Origin: an uncultured Alphaproteobacteria bacterium
GTDB taxonomy: Bacteria > Pseudomonadota > Alphaproteobacteria > UBA6615
Direction of reading: 5' to 3'
Assembly (NCBI GenBank): GCA_943787745.1
Contig: CALSNJ010000003.1
Span: forward strand, 278,614-342,613
DNA length: 64,000 nucleotides
The notes beneath the pieces are model-generated. The model was not told the DNA's origin, did no database searches, and was given only the letters and a program-made list of their open reading frames with translations. This document shows, piece by piece, positions 53,531 through 63,433 of this stretch. The number at the start of each line of letters is the position of its first letter. Within the stretch, counting starts at the first letter, position 1. The translations under genes were made by a program, and so were the position numbers.

Positions 53531-54271
53531 TTACGACGCATATTCGCCAGCGATCTCGATCAGGATTTCCGTCAGGCGTTCGGGCGCGCAGACAAGTGGG
53601 GCGTGGTCCGTATCAAGCGTGTAGAGCTTGTCGACCGGTGTCTCGGTGTACATCTGTTTTTGCAGCTCATGAAAGACGGATTGGTCCTGCAGCGTCTCGA
53701 TATAGATGCGCGGCACAGATCCGTAGTTTTCCTCGCTGAGTTGCAGCCGGGAGCGTCGTGAAGCCTCGGGTTGGGGCGTGAGACGCGTGGCTGCGGCGCG
53801 TGCTTCTTCCGGATCGCTCGTGTTGAAGAACACCTCCACGGCCGCCTCGGGGTCGATCATTGAAACCAGACCATCTTCCGAATGGGTCACCCGCGCATGG
53901 GCCCCGGTCATCGATGGTTTCCAGGCGCGATCATAGAAATCGATACAGGACTGCCCATTTGGCAACAGGAAAGCGCAGAGATAGACCGCGGCGGAGACGC
54001 GTGCGGGGCGCAATTCGCTGACCTGAGACGCCACGGTCCCGCCCATGGAATGACCCAGAACAATGACCGGCCCGTCGACCTGATCGATCAGGGCCGCGAC
54101 CTTCTCCGCGATGAGCATTGTCGTCACGGTTTGGGGGGGCGTGTCGTCATGGCCGTCCCCGGGCAGGTCGACGGCGACGGCCGCATGTCCGGCTGCCTCG
54201 ATCAGGGGTGTCAGTTTCTGCCAGACCCAGGCGCCCTGCCAGGCGCCGTGAATAAGAAAAAATGTTGCCAT
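53531..54271 (-). CDS. Alpha/beta hydrolase, plant methylesterase (SABP2/HNL)-like
   Basis: The 246-residue esterase has FFLIHGAWQGAWVWQKL, VAVDLPGDGHDDTP, VLGHSMGGTVASQV with nucleophile Ser, and the late DTDHAPLVCAPE with His. This fold is shared with salicylate methylesterase-type and hydroxynitrile lyase enzymes; the substrate is unknown. It is downstream of the 2OG oxygenase, 9 bases apart, and may be coupled to it. Confidence 0.9.
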   Translation of the reverse strand: MATFFLIHGAWQGAWVWQKLTPLIEAAGHAAVAVDLPGDGHDDTPPQTVTTMLIAEKVAALIDQVDGPVIVLGHSMGGTVASQVSELRPARVSAAVYLCAFLLPNGQSCIDFYDRAWKPSMTGAHARVTHSEDGLVSMIDPEAAVEVFFNTSDPEEARAAATRLTPQPEASRRSRLQLSEENYGSVPRIYIETLQDQSVFHELQKQMYTETPVDKLYTLDTDHAPLVCAPERLTEILIEIAGEYAS

Positions 54272-54280
54272 GAAAATATC

Positions 54281-55273
54281 TCAGCCGTCGGCGGTCTCGA
54301 TCCGCGTGGAAGTGTATTTGGACACCCGATAGGGGCCGGAGAACACGGGTTCGTATTTTGGCGGGTTGGCCGTATCTGTACAGGTCGAGATGCAGGTGAT
54401 CTCGGCGTCGTAGTTTGGGTGATGGAAGAACACCACGGACAGCCGGTCGGCGACATCACCTGCATCAGCGGGCGGTGTGGCCACGCGATGGGGGTTGGAG
54501 ACGAACCGGTCATTGGTCCAGCGCATCATCAGGTCACCGATGTTGATGACAAAGGCGTCGGCGGGTGTCGAGACGTCGATCCAGTTGCCCTCGCGGGTGT
54601 GGACTTGCAGCCCGCCGGGTCGGTTCTCACTCAGCAATACGGTGAAGGTGCCGTAATCGGTATGCGCCCCGGCGCGCCATTGGCCTGGCAGGGGGGCGGT
54701 TTCGGTCGGGGGGTAGCGGATGATCCGCAAGGCGCCGATCTGGCGGTCGGTGAACTCGCGGAAGAAATTCGGTGGCAGGTCGAGCGCGAGCGCAAAGATT
54801 TCCTCGATGGTCTGGCTGAGGACCGCAAGGCGCTTGTAATAGGTGGTGGCGGCAGCGCGGAACTCGCTCGGGTTTTGCGGGTAGACGTTCTCAATGAAAT
54901 GACCCGCAGCTGCATCACAGCTGTAATAGGCGTCGTCAGGAAAATCCGGCGGGCCCATATGAAAGACTTCTTTCAGGTCCGGCGGCGTTTCCTCGCCCGA
55001 GCCATAGGCAAGCCCTTCATCCCCAATGGCGCGATAGCCGCGGGGCAAGGACGGATCGGCATGATGAACATTGTTCTTTTCAGCCGCAGGTCTGGCGAAA
55101 AATTCCCGCGCGTTCGTGCGCAGGCTCTCGATGATTTCCTGCTCGACGCCATGGCCTATAATGGTGAAGAAGCCGACACCCTCACAGGCATCCCGAACCT
55201 GTGCAACGACAGCATCATGATCTCCTTTGAAAAAGGCGGAGATGTCGATGACGGGGACTTCGGTGGTGCTCAT
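54281..55273 (-). CDS. 2-oxoglutarate/Fe(II)-dependent oxygenase (isopenicillin N synthase-like)
   Basis: The 330-residue protein has the N-terminal DIOX_N segment (PVIDISAFFKGDHD, GFFTIIGHGV) and the 2OG-Fe(II) core with GAHTDYGTFTVLLSENRPGGLQV (H and D ligands), VSNPHRVATP (second His) and RLSVVFFHHP (Arg binding 2-oxoglutarate). The group includes IPNS, flavonoid and ethylene-forming oxygenases. The substrate is unknown. Confidence 0.92.
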   Translation of the reverse strand: MSTTEVPVIDISAFFKGDHDAVVAQVRDACEGVGFFTIIGHGVEQEIIESLRTNAREFFARPAAEKNNVHHADPSLPRGYRAIGDEGLAYGSGEETPPDLKEVFHMGPPDFPDDAYYSCDAAAGHFIENVYPQNPSEFRAAATTYYKRLAVLSQTIEEIFALALDLPPNFFREFTDRQIGALRIIRYPPTETAPLPGQWRAGAHTDYGTFTVLLSENRPGGLQVHTREGNWIDVSTPADAFVINIGDLMMRWTNDRFVSNPHRVATPPADAGDVADRLSVVFFHHPNYDAEITCISTCTDTANPPKYEPVFSGPYRVSKYTSTRIETADG

Positions 55274-55302
55274 GGATGAATGATAGCGCGGCAGAGCTTC
55301 AC

Positions 55303-55333
55303 CGTCATGCCCGGGTCAAGTCCAGGCATGGCA
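55303..55333. repeat. Short dispersed palindromic repeat
   Basis: CGTCATGCCCGGGTCAAGTC followed by CAGGCATGGC is a degenerate copy of the intergenic family, ending just before the SDR stop codon. Confidence 0.75.
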
Positions 55334-55338
55334 TTCTG

Positions 55339-56121
55339 TTAGGCTCGTGCGGATCGTGAATGCTGTCCGCCATCGGCCATGATGATCGTACCGGACACCC
55401 AGGATGCCTTGTCGCTGGCAAGATAGGCGGCGAGCCAGCCCATTTCCTCGGGACGCCCGGCGCGACCGCCCGGCAGGGCCTTGTGGGTTTCGCGCCAGCG
55501 TTCCTCATCGCCGAATTCCATATCGGCGTTGATTTTGGCCTGACTGACCAGGCGATCGGTTTCGACCGGCCCGGGGTTGATGCCGACCACGCGGACGCCA
55601 TGATCATAGGATTCCGCACCCAGAGCGCGGGTGAGTTGCATCAGTGCCGCGTTGCCCATGGAACCTGCGATATAGGCGGCGCGCGGGCGCTCGCCGGCCA
55701 TGCCGATAACGTTTACGATGGCGCCCGAACCCCGGGCACACATCTTGGGATAGATTTCGCGGATCAGGCCGACAAAGCCGAAGACTTTTAAATCCCACGC
55801 GCTTTTGATGGTGGCGTTGTCGAGCCGGGTGATGTCGCCTGCGGGGATCGATCCGGCATTGTTGACCAAAATATCGCAATCCCCGGCGGCAGCCGCCAGT
55901 TTGGCGACGTCTTCTTCTTTGGAAAGATCGAGCGCGTGTACGGTGACCTGCGCCCCGAAGCGTTCGTTCAGGTCGTCGCGGACCGCATTCAGAGCAGCTT
56001 CCGTGCGCGAAACAATGTGTAGTGAGCAGCCTTCTTCTGCCAGCGCCTCAGCGACGGCGCGGCCAATCCCCTTGCTTGCGCCGGTGACAATTGCGGTCTT
56101 GCCGGTCAGTTCCAGATCCAT
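55339..56121 (-). CDS. SDR-family protein, unusual active site (first of a tandem pair)
   Basis: The 260-residue Rossmann protein has the cofactor motif TGASKGIGRAVAEALAEEG and ILVNNAG. The usual Ser is Gly in VNVIGMAGERPRAAY, and the YxxxK reads YIAGSMGNAAL, so Lys is replaced and three residues are added. It ends SWVSGTIIMADGG. The neighbour at 56210 shares about two thirds of its positions, including the same changed motif. Catalysis by the standard SDR mechanism seems unlikely without another base; function unknown. Confidence 0.88.
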   Translation of the reverse strand: MDLELTGKTAIVTGASKGIGRAVAEALAEEGCSLHIVSRTEAALNAVRDDLNERFGAQVTVHALDLSKEEDVAKLAAAAGDCDILVNNAGSIPAGDITRLDNATIKSAWDLKVFGFVGLIREIYPKMCARGSGAIVNVIGMAGERPRAAYIAGSMGNAALMQLTRALGAESYDHGVRVVGINPGPVETDRLVSQAKINADMEFGDEERWRETHKALPGGRAGRPEEMGWLAAYLASDKASWVSGTIIMADGGQHSRSARA

Positions 56122-56209
56122 GATTTCCCCCTCGGATGATGTTGCGTGTTTGACGGCAGGCTAATCACCGGACCGCGCGCAAGCAATGTTACCGAGGGCG
56201 TTTTTAGAC

Positions 56210-56989
56210 CTATGCCGGAGGGCGTGAGTGCTGGCCGCCATCAACCATGATGACTGTCCCCGAGACCCAGGATGCACGTGGGCTGGCCATAAATGCAGTG
56301 ACTGCTGCGAGTTCATCGGGAAGTCCCCCGCGGCCGCCGGGCAAACCGCCCATGGTTTCCCTCCAGCGCTCTGCATCGCCGAACTGTTTTTCCGCATTGG
56401 CCTTGGCCAGCAGCGTGAAGCGCTCGGTCTGGGTCGGGCCCGGATTGACACCAAGCACACGAACGCCGTGATCCATGCTTTCCGCGCCGATGGCGCGGGT
56501 CATCTGCATGAGTGCCGCATTGCCCATAGAACCGGCAATATAGGCGGGGCGTCCGCGTTCGCCGGCCATACCGATCACGTTGACGATCACGCCGTCACCG
56601 CGTTCGCACATGCGCGGGTAGAAATGGCGGACCAGACCGACGGTGCCAAACACCTTGAGTTGCCAACCTTCCTTGATGTCGTCATCGCTCAGCTTGGCGA
56701 GATCGCCGCCTGGGATCGCCCCGGCATTGTTGATCAGGATGTCAGCATCCGCAGTGGCATCCGCGAGCGTCTGGACGTCCTCAGGCCTGGCCAGATCAAG
56801 CGCATGGACTGTGGCCTGCGCGCCAAAGCGTGCGCTGAGATCATCGCGCACCGCGTTCAAGTCAGCTTCGGTGCGTGAGACCAAGTGAAGCGCGCAGCCC
56901 TCTTCGGCCAGTATCTCGGCAATGGCTTTGCCGATGCCCTTGCTGGCACCGGTGATGATGGCGGTTTTTCCCTGCAGACCGAGATCCAT
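56210..56989 (-). CDS. SDR-family protein, unusual active site (second of a tandem pair)
   Basis: The 259-residue paralog has TGASKGIGKAIAEILAEEG, ILINNAGAIPGGD and the same variant site VNVIGMAGERGRPAYIAGSMGNAAL, without YxxxK. The ATG at 56989 follows AGGAGAATATC, so a long upstream frame is discarded. It lies 88 bases upstream of the first paralog, with both on the minus strand. A recent local duplication is the simplest explanation. Confidence 0.88.
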   Translation of the reverse strand: MDLGLQGKTAIITGASKGIGKAIAEILAEEGCALHLVSRTEADLNAVRDDLSARFGAQATVHALDLARPEDVQTLADATADADILINNAGAIPGGDLAKLSDDDIKEGWQLKVFGTVGLVRHFYPRMCERGDGVIVNVIGMAGERGRPAYIAGSMGNAALMQMTRAIGAESMDHGVRVLGVNPGPTQTERFTLLAKANAEKQFGDAERWRETMGGLPGGRGGLPDELAAVTAFMASPRASWVSGTVIMVDGGQHSRPPA

Positions 56990-57214
56990 GATATTCTCCT
57001 GAAACTGTGTTTGATTGTTGTTGGCGGACGCTAGGGGTGCGCTGCCCGAAAGGCAATGAAATCCGGGGGATAACCCTTGCCAGTCTGTTGCTGCGGGGCT
57101 ATAACCGCCGCCGTTTCCGAATACCAACGGTCCGGCAGGGTGATTAGTAACGCCCGGGGCAGCCTACCCGTTGAATCACACGCGCAAGCGTCAACCCGCA
57201 CAAGCGAGGTCACA

Positions 57215-57421
57215 ATGCCCAAGATGAAGACGAAGTCGTCTGCCAAAAAGCGATTCAGCTTTACGGCATCCGGCAAAATCAAAATGAAACCCTCAGGCAT
57301 GCGCCACGGCATGCGCAAGCGCTCTCAGTCGATGAAGCGCAAGGCGCGCAAGATTGGTCTCATCGCGAAATCCGATGAGCAGATCCTGAAGCCGATGATG
57401 CCCTATCAGAGAAAGGGCTAA
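57215..57421 (+). CDS. rpmI: Ribosomal protein bL35
   Basis: The 68-residue basic protein reads [20 protein letters not shown] and includes [16 protein letters not shown], the bL35 pattern. The start has GAGGT upstream. It is followed three bases later by rplT. The infC gene that usually precedes it is 3.8 kb upstream beyond opposite-strand genes. Confidence 0.97.
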   Translation: MPKMKTKSSAKKRFSFTASGKIKMKPSGMRHGMRKRSQSMKRKARKIGLIAKSDEQILKPMMPYQRKG

Positions 57422-57424
57422 CCC

Positions 57425-57790
57425 ATGTCACGAGCGAAAAGCACCGTTCAGCGTCACGCACGACGCAAAAAAATCCTGAAAGCCGCCAAGGGTTATCGAG
57501 GCCGGAATAACAGCGTTTATCGCGTTGCCAAGGAGCGGGTCGAAAAAGGCCTGCAATACGCCTATCGCGATCGCCGGGTGAAGAAGCGCAATTTCCGTGC
57601 GCTCTGGATCCAGCGGATCAACGCGGGTGTGCGCGAGCACGGCATGACCTATTCCCAGTTTATGCATGGGATGAAGCAGGCCGGTATCGAGCTTGACCGC
57701 AAGGTTCTTTCCGATCTCGCCATCCGTGAGCCGGAAGCCTTCAAGGAAATCGTCGATCAGGCGCAGAACGCCCTCAACGCAGCTGCCTGA
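57425..57790 (+). CDS. rplT: Ribosomal protein bL20
   Basis: The 121-residue protein has the bL20 sequence [21 protein letters not shown] and [21 protein letters not shown]. It binds 23S rRNA early in large-subunit assembly and in some bacteria represses its own operon through the leader. It is 3 bases from rpmI and 45 bases before pheS. Confidence 0.97.
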   Translation: MSRAKSTVQRHARRKKILKAAKGYRGRNNSVYRVAKERVEKGLQYAYRDRRVKKRNFRALWIQRINAGVREHGMTYSQFMHGMKQAGIELDRKVLSDLAIREPEAFKEIVDQAQNALNAAA

Positions 57791-57835
57791 CGCATTCCGG
57801 AAACGGATTGCGAAAGCCAAGCATACCGGTGAACC

Positions 57836-58924
57836 ATGACCGTGCCTGACACGACCGAGTTGCAGGAGTCCCTGCTGGCCGAAGTCGCGGCGGCGGATAG
57901 TCTCGACGCGCTCGAGGCTGTGCGCGTATCCGCGCTTGGCAAAAAAGGCGCGATCACAGCCCAGATGAAGGGCCTTGGTCAGCTGGATGGCGATGCCCGG
58001 AAAGAGGCCGGTCAGGCGCTCAACCGGGTCAAGGATGCCGTTCAGGCCGCGATCGGTGCACGTCAGGCGGCGTTGGACTCCGTGGCGCTGGAAGCGCGTC
58101 TCGCCAGCGAGACTGTGGATGTGACCCTGCCGGTCCGTCCGCGTGTGGAAGGCCACCTGCATCCGGTCAGTCAGGTCACTGAGGAATGTATCGCCATTTT
58201 TGGCGAAATGGGTTTCGCGGTTGCCGAAGGTCCGGACATTGAGGACGACTTCCACAATTTTACGGCGCTGAATATTCCGCCTGAGCATCCGGCCCGCCAG
58301 ATGCACGACACGTTCTATCTGAACGCCGAGGACGGCCGACCGGCACCTGTCCTGCGGACTCACACCTCACCGGTGCAGATCCGAACGATGGAAACCTCCA
58401 GGCCGCCAATTCGGATCATTGCGCCGGGGCGCACCTATCGCAGCGATTCCGATGCGACCCACACGCCGATGTTCCATCAGATCGAAGCGCTGGTCGTCGA
58501 TGAGAACACCCATATGGGTCACCTCAAAGGCTGCATCATCGATTTCTGTCGGGCCTTCTTTGATATCCCGGATTTGCCCGTACGGTTTCGTCCGAGCCAT
58601 TTCCCGTTCACCGAGCCTTCCATGGAAGTCGATATCGGCTGCTCGCGTGAGGGCGGTGAATTGCGCATCGGCAATTTCGGTGATGGCGCGGACAACTGGC
58701 TGGAGATCATGGGCTCGGGCATGGTCCACCCCAAGGTTCTCGAATATGGCGGGATCGACCCGACCAAATATCAGGGCTTTGCCTTCGGGATGGGGATCGA
58801 CCGCATCGCGATGCTGAAATACGGCATCCCCGATCTGCGCACCTTCTTTGACGCTGACATTCGCTGGCTCCAGCATTACGGCTTCATGCCGTTGGCCGTG
58901 CCGTCGATGGTTCGCGGGCTGTAG
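57836..58924 (+). CDS. pheS: Phenylalanyl-tRNA synthetase alpha subunit
   Basis: The 362-residue subunit has an N-terminal coiled coil ([20 protein letters not shown]) and the class II catalytic core: [33 protein letters not shown], motif 2 [20 protein letters not shown], and motif 3 [17 protein letters not shown]. It works with PheT as an alpha2-beta2 enzyme. It starts downstream of rplT in the same operon. Confidence 0.97.
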   Translation: MTVPDTTELQESLLAEVAAADSLDALEAVRVSALGKKGAITAQMKGLGQLDGDARKEAGQALNRVKDAVQAAIGARQAALDSVALEARLASETVDVTLPVRPRVEGHLHPVSQVTEECIAIFGEMGFAVAEGPDIEDDFHNFTALNIPPEHPARQMHDTFYLNAEDGRPAPVLRTHTSPVQIRTMETSRPPIRIIAPGRTYRSDSDATHTPMFHQIEALVVDENTHMGHLKGCIIDFCRAFFDIPDLPVRFRPSHFPFTEPSMEVDIGCSREGGELRIGNFGDGADNWLEIMGSGMVHPKVLEYGGIDPTKYQGFAFGMGIDRIAMLKYGIPDLRTFFDADIRWLQHYGFMPLAVPSMVRGL

Positions 58925-58933
58925 GGGGCGAGC

Positions 58934-61333
58934 ATGAAGTTCACCCTCGGTTGGCTGAAAGACCATCTTGAGACCGAAGCCTCGGTCAGCGAGATTGTCG
59001 AGACCCTCATTCGCATTGGACTGGAAGTCGATACCGTCGATGATCCGGCAGCCGAGCTGTCAGCGTTTCGTGTGGCTCATGTGATTGCGGCCGAGCCGCA
59101 TCCCGATGCCGACCGCTTGCGGGTCTGCACGGTCGATACGGGTGACGGCACAGTGCAGGTCGTTTGTGGTGCGCCGAATGCGCGCGCGGGCATGAAGGGC
59201 GTGTTTGCGCCGGTTGGCACTTGGGTGCCGGGCATCGAGGTTGAGCTGAAAGCAGCGAAAATTCGCGGCGTGGAGTCCTTCGGCATGCTGGTGTCCGAGC
59301 GGGAGATGGGCCTGTCGGACGAGCATGACGGCATCATCGATCTGCCCGAGGACGCACCGCTTGGTACACCGTTTGCCGAAGTGCTGGGCATTGACGACCC
59401 GGTCATCGATATCGAGCTGACTCCGAACCGTCCCGATTGCACCGGTGTGCGCGGGATCGCGCGCGATCTGGCGGCAGCCGGTCTGGGCGCATTGAAACCT
59501 TTTGAGGCCGCCGCGCCCGTTGCCGGCAGCTATGACAGCCCGATCAGCTGGGATATCGCGGACGACAGCAATGCCTGCTCCTATGTGGTGGGGCGACACT
59601 TCAGGGGCGTGACCAACGGCCCGTCGCCCAAATGGCTGCAGGACCGTCTGCGCGCCGTCGGGTTGCGACCGATCTCGGCGCTTGTCGATGTGACGAACTA
59701 TGTCTCCCTCGATCTGGGTCGCCCGCTGCATGTGTTTGATGCGGGCACACTCAAGAACAAAACCCTGACCATGCGCCGGGCGCGTGATGGCGAAGATTTC
59801 ATGGCGCTGGTCGAGAAAGAATACAAACTCGATTCGGAGATGACCGTGATCGGCGATGGCGACACCGCCGAAGCGCTGGCCGGTGTCATGGGCGGGTTGG
59901 AGTCCAGCTGCACCGAAGAGACCACCGAGGTGTTTCTCGAAGTGGCGCTGTTTGATCCGGTCTCCGTCGCCACGACAGGGCGCAAGCTGCAGATGGAATC
60001 TGATGCGCGCTATCGGTTCGAGCGCGGTGTCGATCCCGAATCCGCCGAATGGGGCGCCGAAGTGGCCGCCCGCCTGATTCAGGAATTCTGCGGTGGCGAT
60101 GTCAGCGCGCCGGTTCGCGCCGGAAGCATGCCGGTATGGCAGCGCGATATCGAATTGCGCAATGATCGCGTGGCGACCCTGGGGGGTGTCGAAGTGCCCG
60201 CCGACCGGCAGGCTGAAATTCTCGAAGCGCTGGGTTTCACTGTCGAACGGCTGAATGGCAAGATGTCTGCGGCAGCGCCGTCATGGCGCCCGGATATTGG
60301 TGGTGAAGCAGATCTGGTGGAAGAGATCACGCGCATTCACGGCTTTGACCGGATTGCCCCGGTTTCTCTGGGCCGGGACGCAGCCCTGCCGTCCGTGGCG
60401 ATTACGCCCGAACAGCGCCGGGCGAGCAATGTGCGCCGCACTTTGGCGGCCTGTGGACTCGATGAGGCGGTGACCTGGTCCTTCATGGGCCGGGCACAGG
60501 CCGAGCTCTTTGGTGGCGAACTTCCCGAGACGCTGGTGCTGGCCAATCCGATCTCAAGCGAACTGGACGCGATGCGTCCGTCGATCCTTGGTAATCTTCT
60601 TCTGGCCGCCGGGCGCAATGCGGACCGCGGTTTTGCTGATGTGGGCCTGTTCGAGCTCGGCCCAGCCTATCAGGATGCCACCCCAGACGGGCAACAGCTT
60701 GTTGCTGCTGGTGTGCGCCATGGGAATGCCGACAACGCCCATTGGTCGGGCAAGGCCCGTGTCGCCGATGCGCTGGACGCCAAGGCCGATGCGCTGGCGG
60801 CCATCGAGGCGGCTGGTGCCCCGTCGGCGAATGTGCAGGTCAGCCGCGATGCGCCGGACTGGTACCATCCGGGACGCTCTGGCGCGTTGCGGTTGGGCAA
60901 GAACGTGCTGGCCTATTTTGGTGAGATCCATCCCGCTGTTCTGCGCGGACTTGATGTGCGCGGCCCGGCGATCGGTTTTGAGGTCTTCCTCGACAATATG
61001 CCACCGCGCAAGGACAAGGGGTCATCCCGTCCGGCATTGCATCTGGCGAGCCTTCAGCCCGTCCGGCGTGACTTCGCGTTCCTCGTGAACGCCGATGTTC
61101 AGGCCGGTGATCTGCTGCGCGCCGCCCGTGGTGCGGACCGCGATGTGATCACGGATGTCGCCCTGTTCGATGTCTATGAAGGCAAGAATATGGAAGCGGG
61201 CAAGAAGTCGCTCGCTATTCAGGCGACCTTGCAGCCGACCGAGGCGACCTTCACCGACGCCGAGATCGAAGATATCTCTGCCAAAATCGTTGCCGCGGTC
61301 GAGAAGGCAACCGACGGGGCGTTGCGGGGTTAG
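58934..61333 (+). CDS. pheT: Phenylalanyl-tRNA synthetase beta subunit
   Basis: The 799-residue subunit has an N-terminal tRNA-binding domain (FRVAHVIAAEPHPDADRLRVC), the B3/B4 editing domain (LTPNRPDCTGVRGIARDLAA, TNYVSLDLGRPLHVFDA), the B5 DNA-binding-like domain, the class II-like core (RRDFAFLVNADVQAGDLLRA) and the C-terminal FDX-ACB domain. The length is normal. It follows pheS after 9 bases. Confidence 0.97.
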   Translation: MKFTLGWLKDHLETEASVSEIVETLIRIGLEVDTVDDPAAELSAFRVAHVIAAEPHPDADRLRVCTVDTGDGTVQVVCGAPNARAGMKGVFAPVGTWVPGIEVELKAAKIRGVESFGMLVSEREMGLSDEHDGIIDLPEDAPLGTPFAEVLGIDDPVIDIELTPNRPDCTGVRGIARDLAAAGLGALKPFEAAAPVAGSYDSPISWDIADDSNACSYVVGRHFRGVTNGPSPKWLQDRLRAVGLRPISALVDVTNYVSLDLGRPLHVFDAGTLKNKTLTMRRARDGEDFMALVEKEYKLDSEMTVIGDGDTAEALAGVMGGLESSCTEETTEVFLEVALFDPVSVATTGRKLQMESDARYRFERGVDPESAEWGAEVAARLIQEFCGGDVSAPVRAGSMPVWQRDIELRNDRVATLGGVEVPADRQAEILEALGFTVERLNGKMSAAAPSWRPDIGGEADLVEEITRIHGFDRIAPVSLGRDAALPSVAITPEQRRASNVRRTLAACGLDEAVTWSFMGRAQAELFGGELPETLVLANPISSELDAMRPSILGNLLLAAGRNADRGFADVGLFELGPAYQDATPDGQQLVAAGVRHGNADNAHWSGKARVADALDAKADALAAIEAAGAPSANVQVSRDAPDWYHPGRSGALRLGKNVLAYFGEIHPAVLRGLDVRGPAIGFEVFLDNMPPRKDKGSSRPALHLASLQPVRRDFAFLVNADVQAGDLLRAARGADRDVITDVALFDVYEGKNMEAGKKSLAIQATLQPTEATFTDAEIEDISAKIVAAVEKATDGALRG

Positions 61334-61607
61334 ACAATTCGCTTTGTCATACCCACATGGTCCTGTGGATAAGATGATGCTTTGATGAAGGGCGTCGAAG
61401 AGAATGTGACAACGGTGCGAGTTGCGCGTAAAAAATTATTAAGGCACTGAAATATATATAACAATACGTGTGATGCGACTGTCCTACATCGGGTGTAAGA
61501 TCACACTCAGAGTGTCGGAAACCCCGAATATGACAGTTATCCCCATATGTCACAGACTGTATGACAGCCATTGTGACATCCAACGTTCGAGCTTTGTTCC
61601 CATCTAG
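61334..61607 (+). promoter_or_regulatory. AT-rich leader of lepA with operator-like dyads
   Basis: The gap holds an A/T-rich stretch (61431-61470), the perfect palindrome ACACTC-A-GAGTGT (61503-61515) and a spaced inverted repeat TGTCACA (61548-61554) and TGTGACA (61572-61578), with further TGACAG copies. No protein or RNA gene is recognised. Promoter and possibly regulator binding sites of lepA are likely here. Confidence 0.5.
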
Positions 61608-63410
61608 ATGACAGACCTTTCCCATATCCGAAATTTCTCCATCGTGGCTCATATCGACCACGGGAAATCGACTCTGGCCGACCGCCTGATCCAGCAGTGT
61701 GGCGGGCTGACTGAGCGTGAGATGTCCGAACAGGTGCTCGACAATATGGAGCTTGAGCGCGAGCGCGGGATTACGATCAAGGCTCAGACCGTGCGCCTGG
61801 AATACAAGGCCAAGGACGGCAAGACCTATCATCTGAACCTGATGGATACCCCGGGGCATGTGGACTTCTCCTATGAAGTGTCGCGCTCGCTGGCGGCGTG
61901 TGAGGGCGCGCTGCTGGTGGTGGATGCGAGCCAGGGCGTTGAGGCGCAAACACTGGCGAATGCCTACTTGGCCATCGATGCTGATCTGGAACTGGTGCCG
62001 GTTCTCAACAAGGTCGATCTGCCCGCCGCTGAACCTGAACGCATCCGTCAGCAGATTGAGGACGTGATCGGGATTGATGCCTCCGAAGCGGTGCTGATGT
62101 CGGCCAAGACCGGCCTCGGCATTCCCGAGGTTCTCGAAGCCCTGGTGACCCGCCTGCCGCACCCGGAAGGGGACGCGGACGCCGAGCTGCAGGCACTGCT
62201 GGTCGACAGCTGGTACGATCCCTATCTGGGCGTCGTGGCGCTGGTCCGCGTCAAGCACGGCGTACTGAAGAAGGGGCAGAAGATCCGCATGATGTCGACG
62301 GGCCATGCTTATCCGGTGGACCGTGTGGGCGTGTTCACCCCCGCGCGCACCGAGACCGGTGTCCTCGGGCCGGGCGAGATCGGGTTCATCACCGCCTCAA
62401 TCAAGACCGTGTCAGATTGTAACGTCGGTGACACCATCACCGATGACCGTCAGCCTGCCGCTGAACCTTTGCCGGGCTTCAAGCCGTCGGTCCCGGTGGT
62501 GTTTTCCTCACTCTATCCCGCAGACACATCTGAATATGAGGATTTGCGCGCTGCGCTGGAGCGGTTGCATCTCAATGATGCCAGCTTCGAGTTCGAGGCA
62601 GAAAGCTCGGCGGCCCTCGGCATGGGTTTCCGCTGTGGGTTCCTTGGCCTGCTGCATATGGAGATCATCCAGCAGCGGCTTGAGCGTGAGTTTGACCTGG
62701 AAATCATCGCGACGGCGCCCTCGGTCGTCTATCACATCACCCTGACCGACGGGTCGGAGATCGAGTTGCACAACCCGACCGACTATCCCGAGGTCACCCG
62801 GATTGCCGAGATTGAGGAGCCCTGGATCAAGGCCTCGATCATGGTGCCGGACGAGTATCTCGGCTCGGTCCTGCAGTTGTGTACCGAACGCCGCGGCGAG
62901 CAGATCGACCTGACTTATGTCGGTGGGCGCGCGATGGCGGTCTACCGCCTGCCGCTCAACGAGGTGGTGTTCGATTTCTATGACCGGCTGAAATCGATCA
63001 GCCGCGGCTATGCCAGCTTCGACTATGAGCTTGACGAGTACCGGATCGGGAACCTTGTGAAGGTCGACATCATGGTGAACGGGGATGTGGTCGATGCACT
63101 CGCCATGATCGTCCATCGCGATCAGGCCGAAGCGCGTGGTCGCCATCTGTGTGAGCGGCTGAAAGATCTGGTCCCGCGTCAGCTTTTCAAGGTCGCCTTG
63201 CAGGCCGCCATTGGTGGCAAGGTGATCGCGCGCGAGACCGTGGGCGCCATGCGCAAGGATGTGACATCGAAATGTTATGGCGGCGATATCACGCGCAAGC
63301 GCAAGCTTCTGGAAAAGCAGAAGGCGGGCAAGAAAAAGATGCGCCAGTACGGCAATGTGGAAATTCCGCAATCCGCCTTCATTCAGGCGCTGCGGATGGG
63401 CGACGAGTAG
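61608..63410 (+). CDS. lepA: Elongation factor 4 (LepA)
   Basis: The 600-residue translational GTPase has the GTP motifs [22 protein letters not shown] and NKVDLP, then domains II and III ([23 protein letters not shown]) and the LepA C-terminal domain ending [22 protein letters not shown]. It back-translocates stalled ribosomes or aids initiation. The start ATG at 61608 matches the family N terminus. Confidence 0.98.
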   Translation: MTDLSHIRNFSIVAHIDHGKSTLADRLIQQCGGLTEREMSEQVLDNMELERERGITIKAQTVRLEYKAKDGKTYHLNLMDTPGHVDFSYEVSRSLAACEGALLVVDASQGVEAQTLANAYLAIDADLELVPVLNKVDLPAAEPERIRQQIEDVIGIDASEAVLMSAKTGLGIPEVLEALVTRLPHPEGDADAELQALLVDSWYDPYLGVVALVRVKHGVLKKGQKIRMMSTGHAYPVDRVGVFTPARTETGVLGPGEIGFITASIKTVSDCNVGDTITDDRQPAAEPLPGFKPSVPVVFSSLYPADTSEYEDLRAALERLHLNDASFEFEAESSAALGMGFRCGFLGLLHMEIIQQRLEREFDLEIIATAPSVVYHITLTDGSEIELHNPTDYPEVTRIAEIEEPWIKASIMVPDEYLGSVLQLCTERRGEQIDLTYVGGRAMAVYRLPLNEVVFDFYDRLKSISRGYASFDYELDEYRIGNLVKVDIMVNGDVVDALAMIVHRDQAEARGRHLCERLKDLVPRQLFKVALQAAIGGKVIARETVGAMRKDVTSKCYGGDITRKRKLLEKQKAGKKKMRQYGNVEIPQSAFIQALRMGDE

Positions 63411-63433
63411 GGCGCAAACCCAGGTCGACAGGC

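Noticed and set aside
53882..55279. A 465-codon open frame on the plus strand
   Set aside because: It is antisense to the esterase and 2OG oxygenase genes, which carry clear active-site motifs; no similarity is recognised in it.
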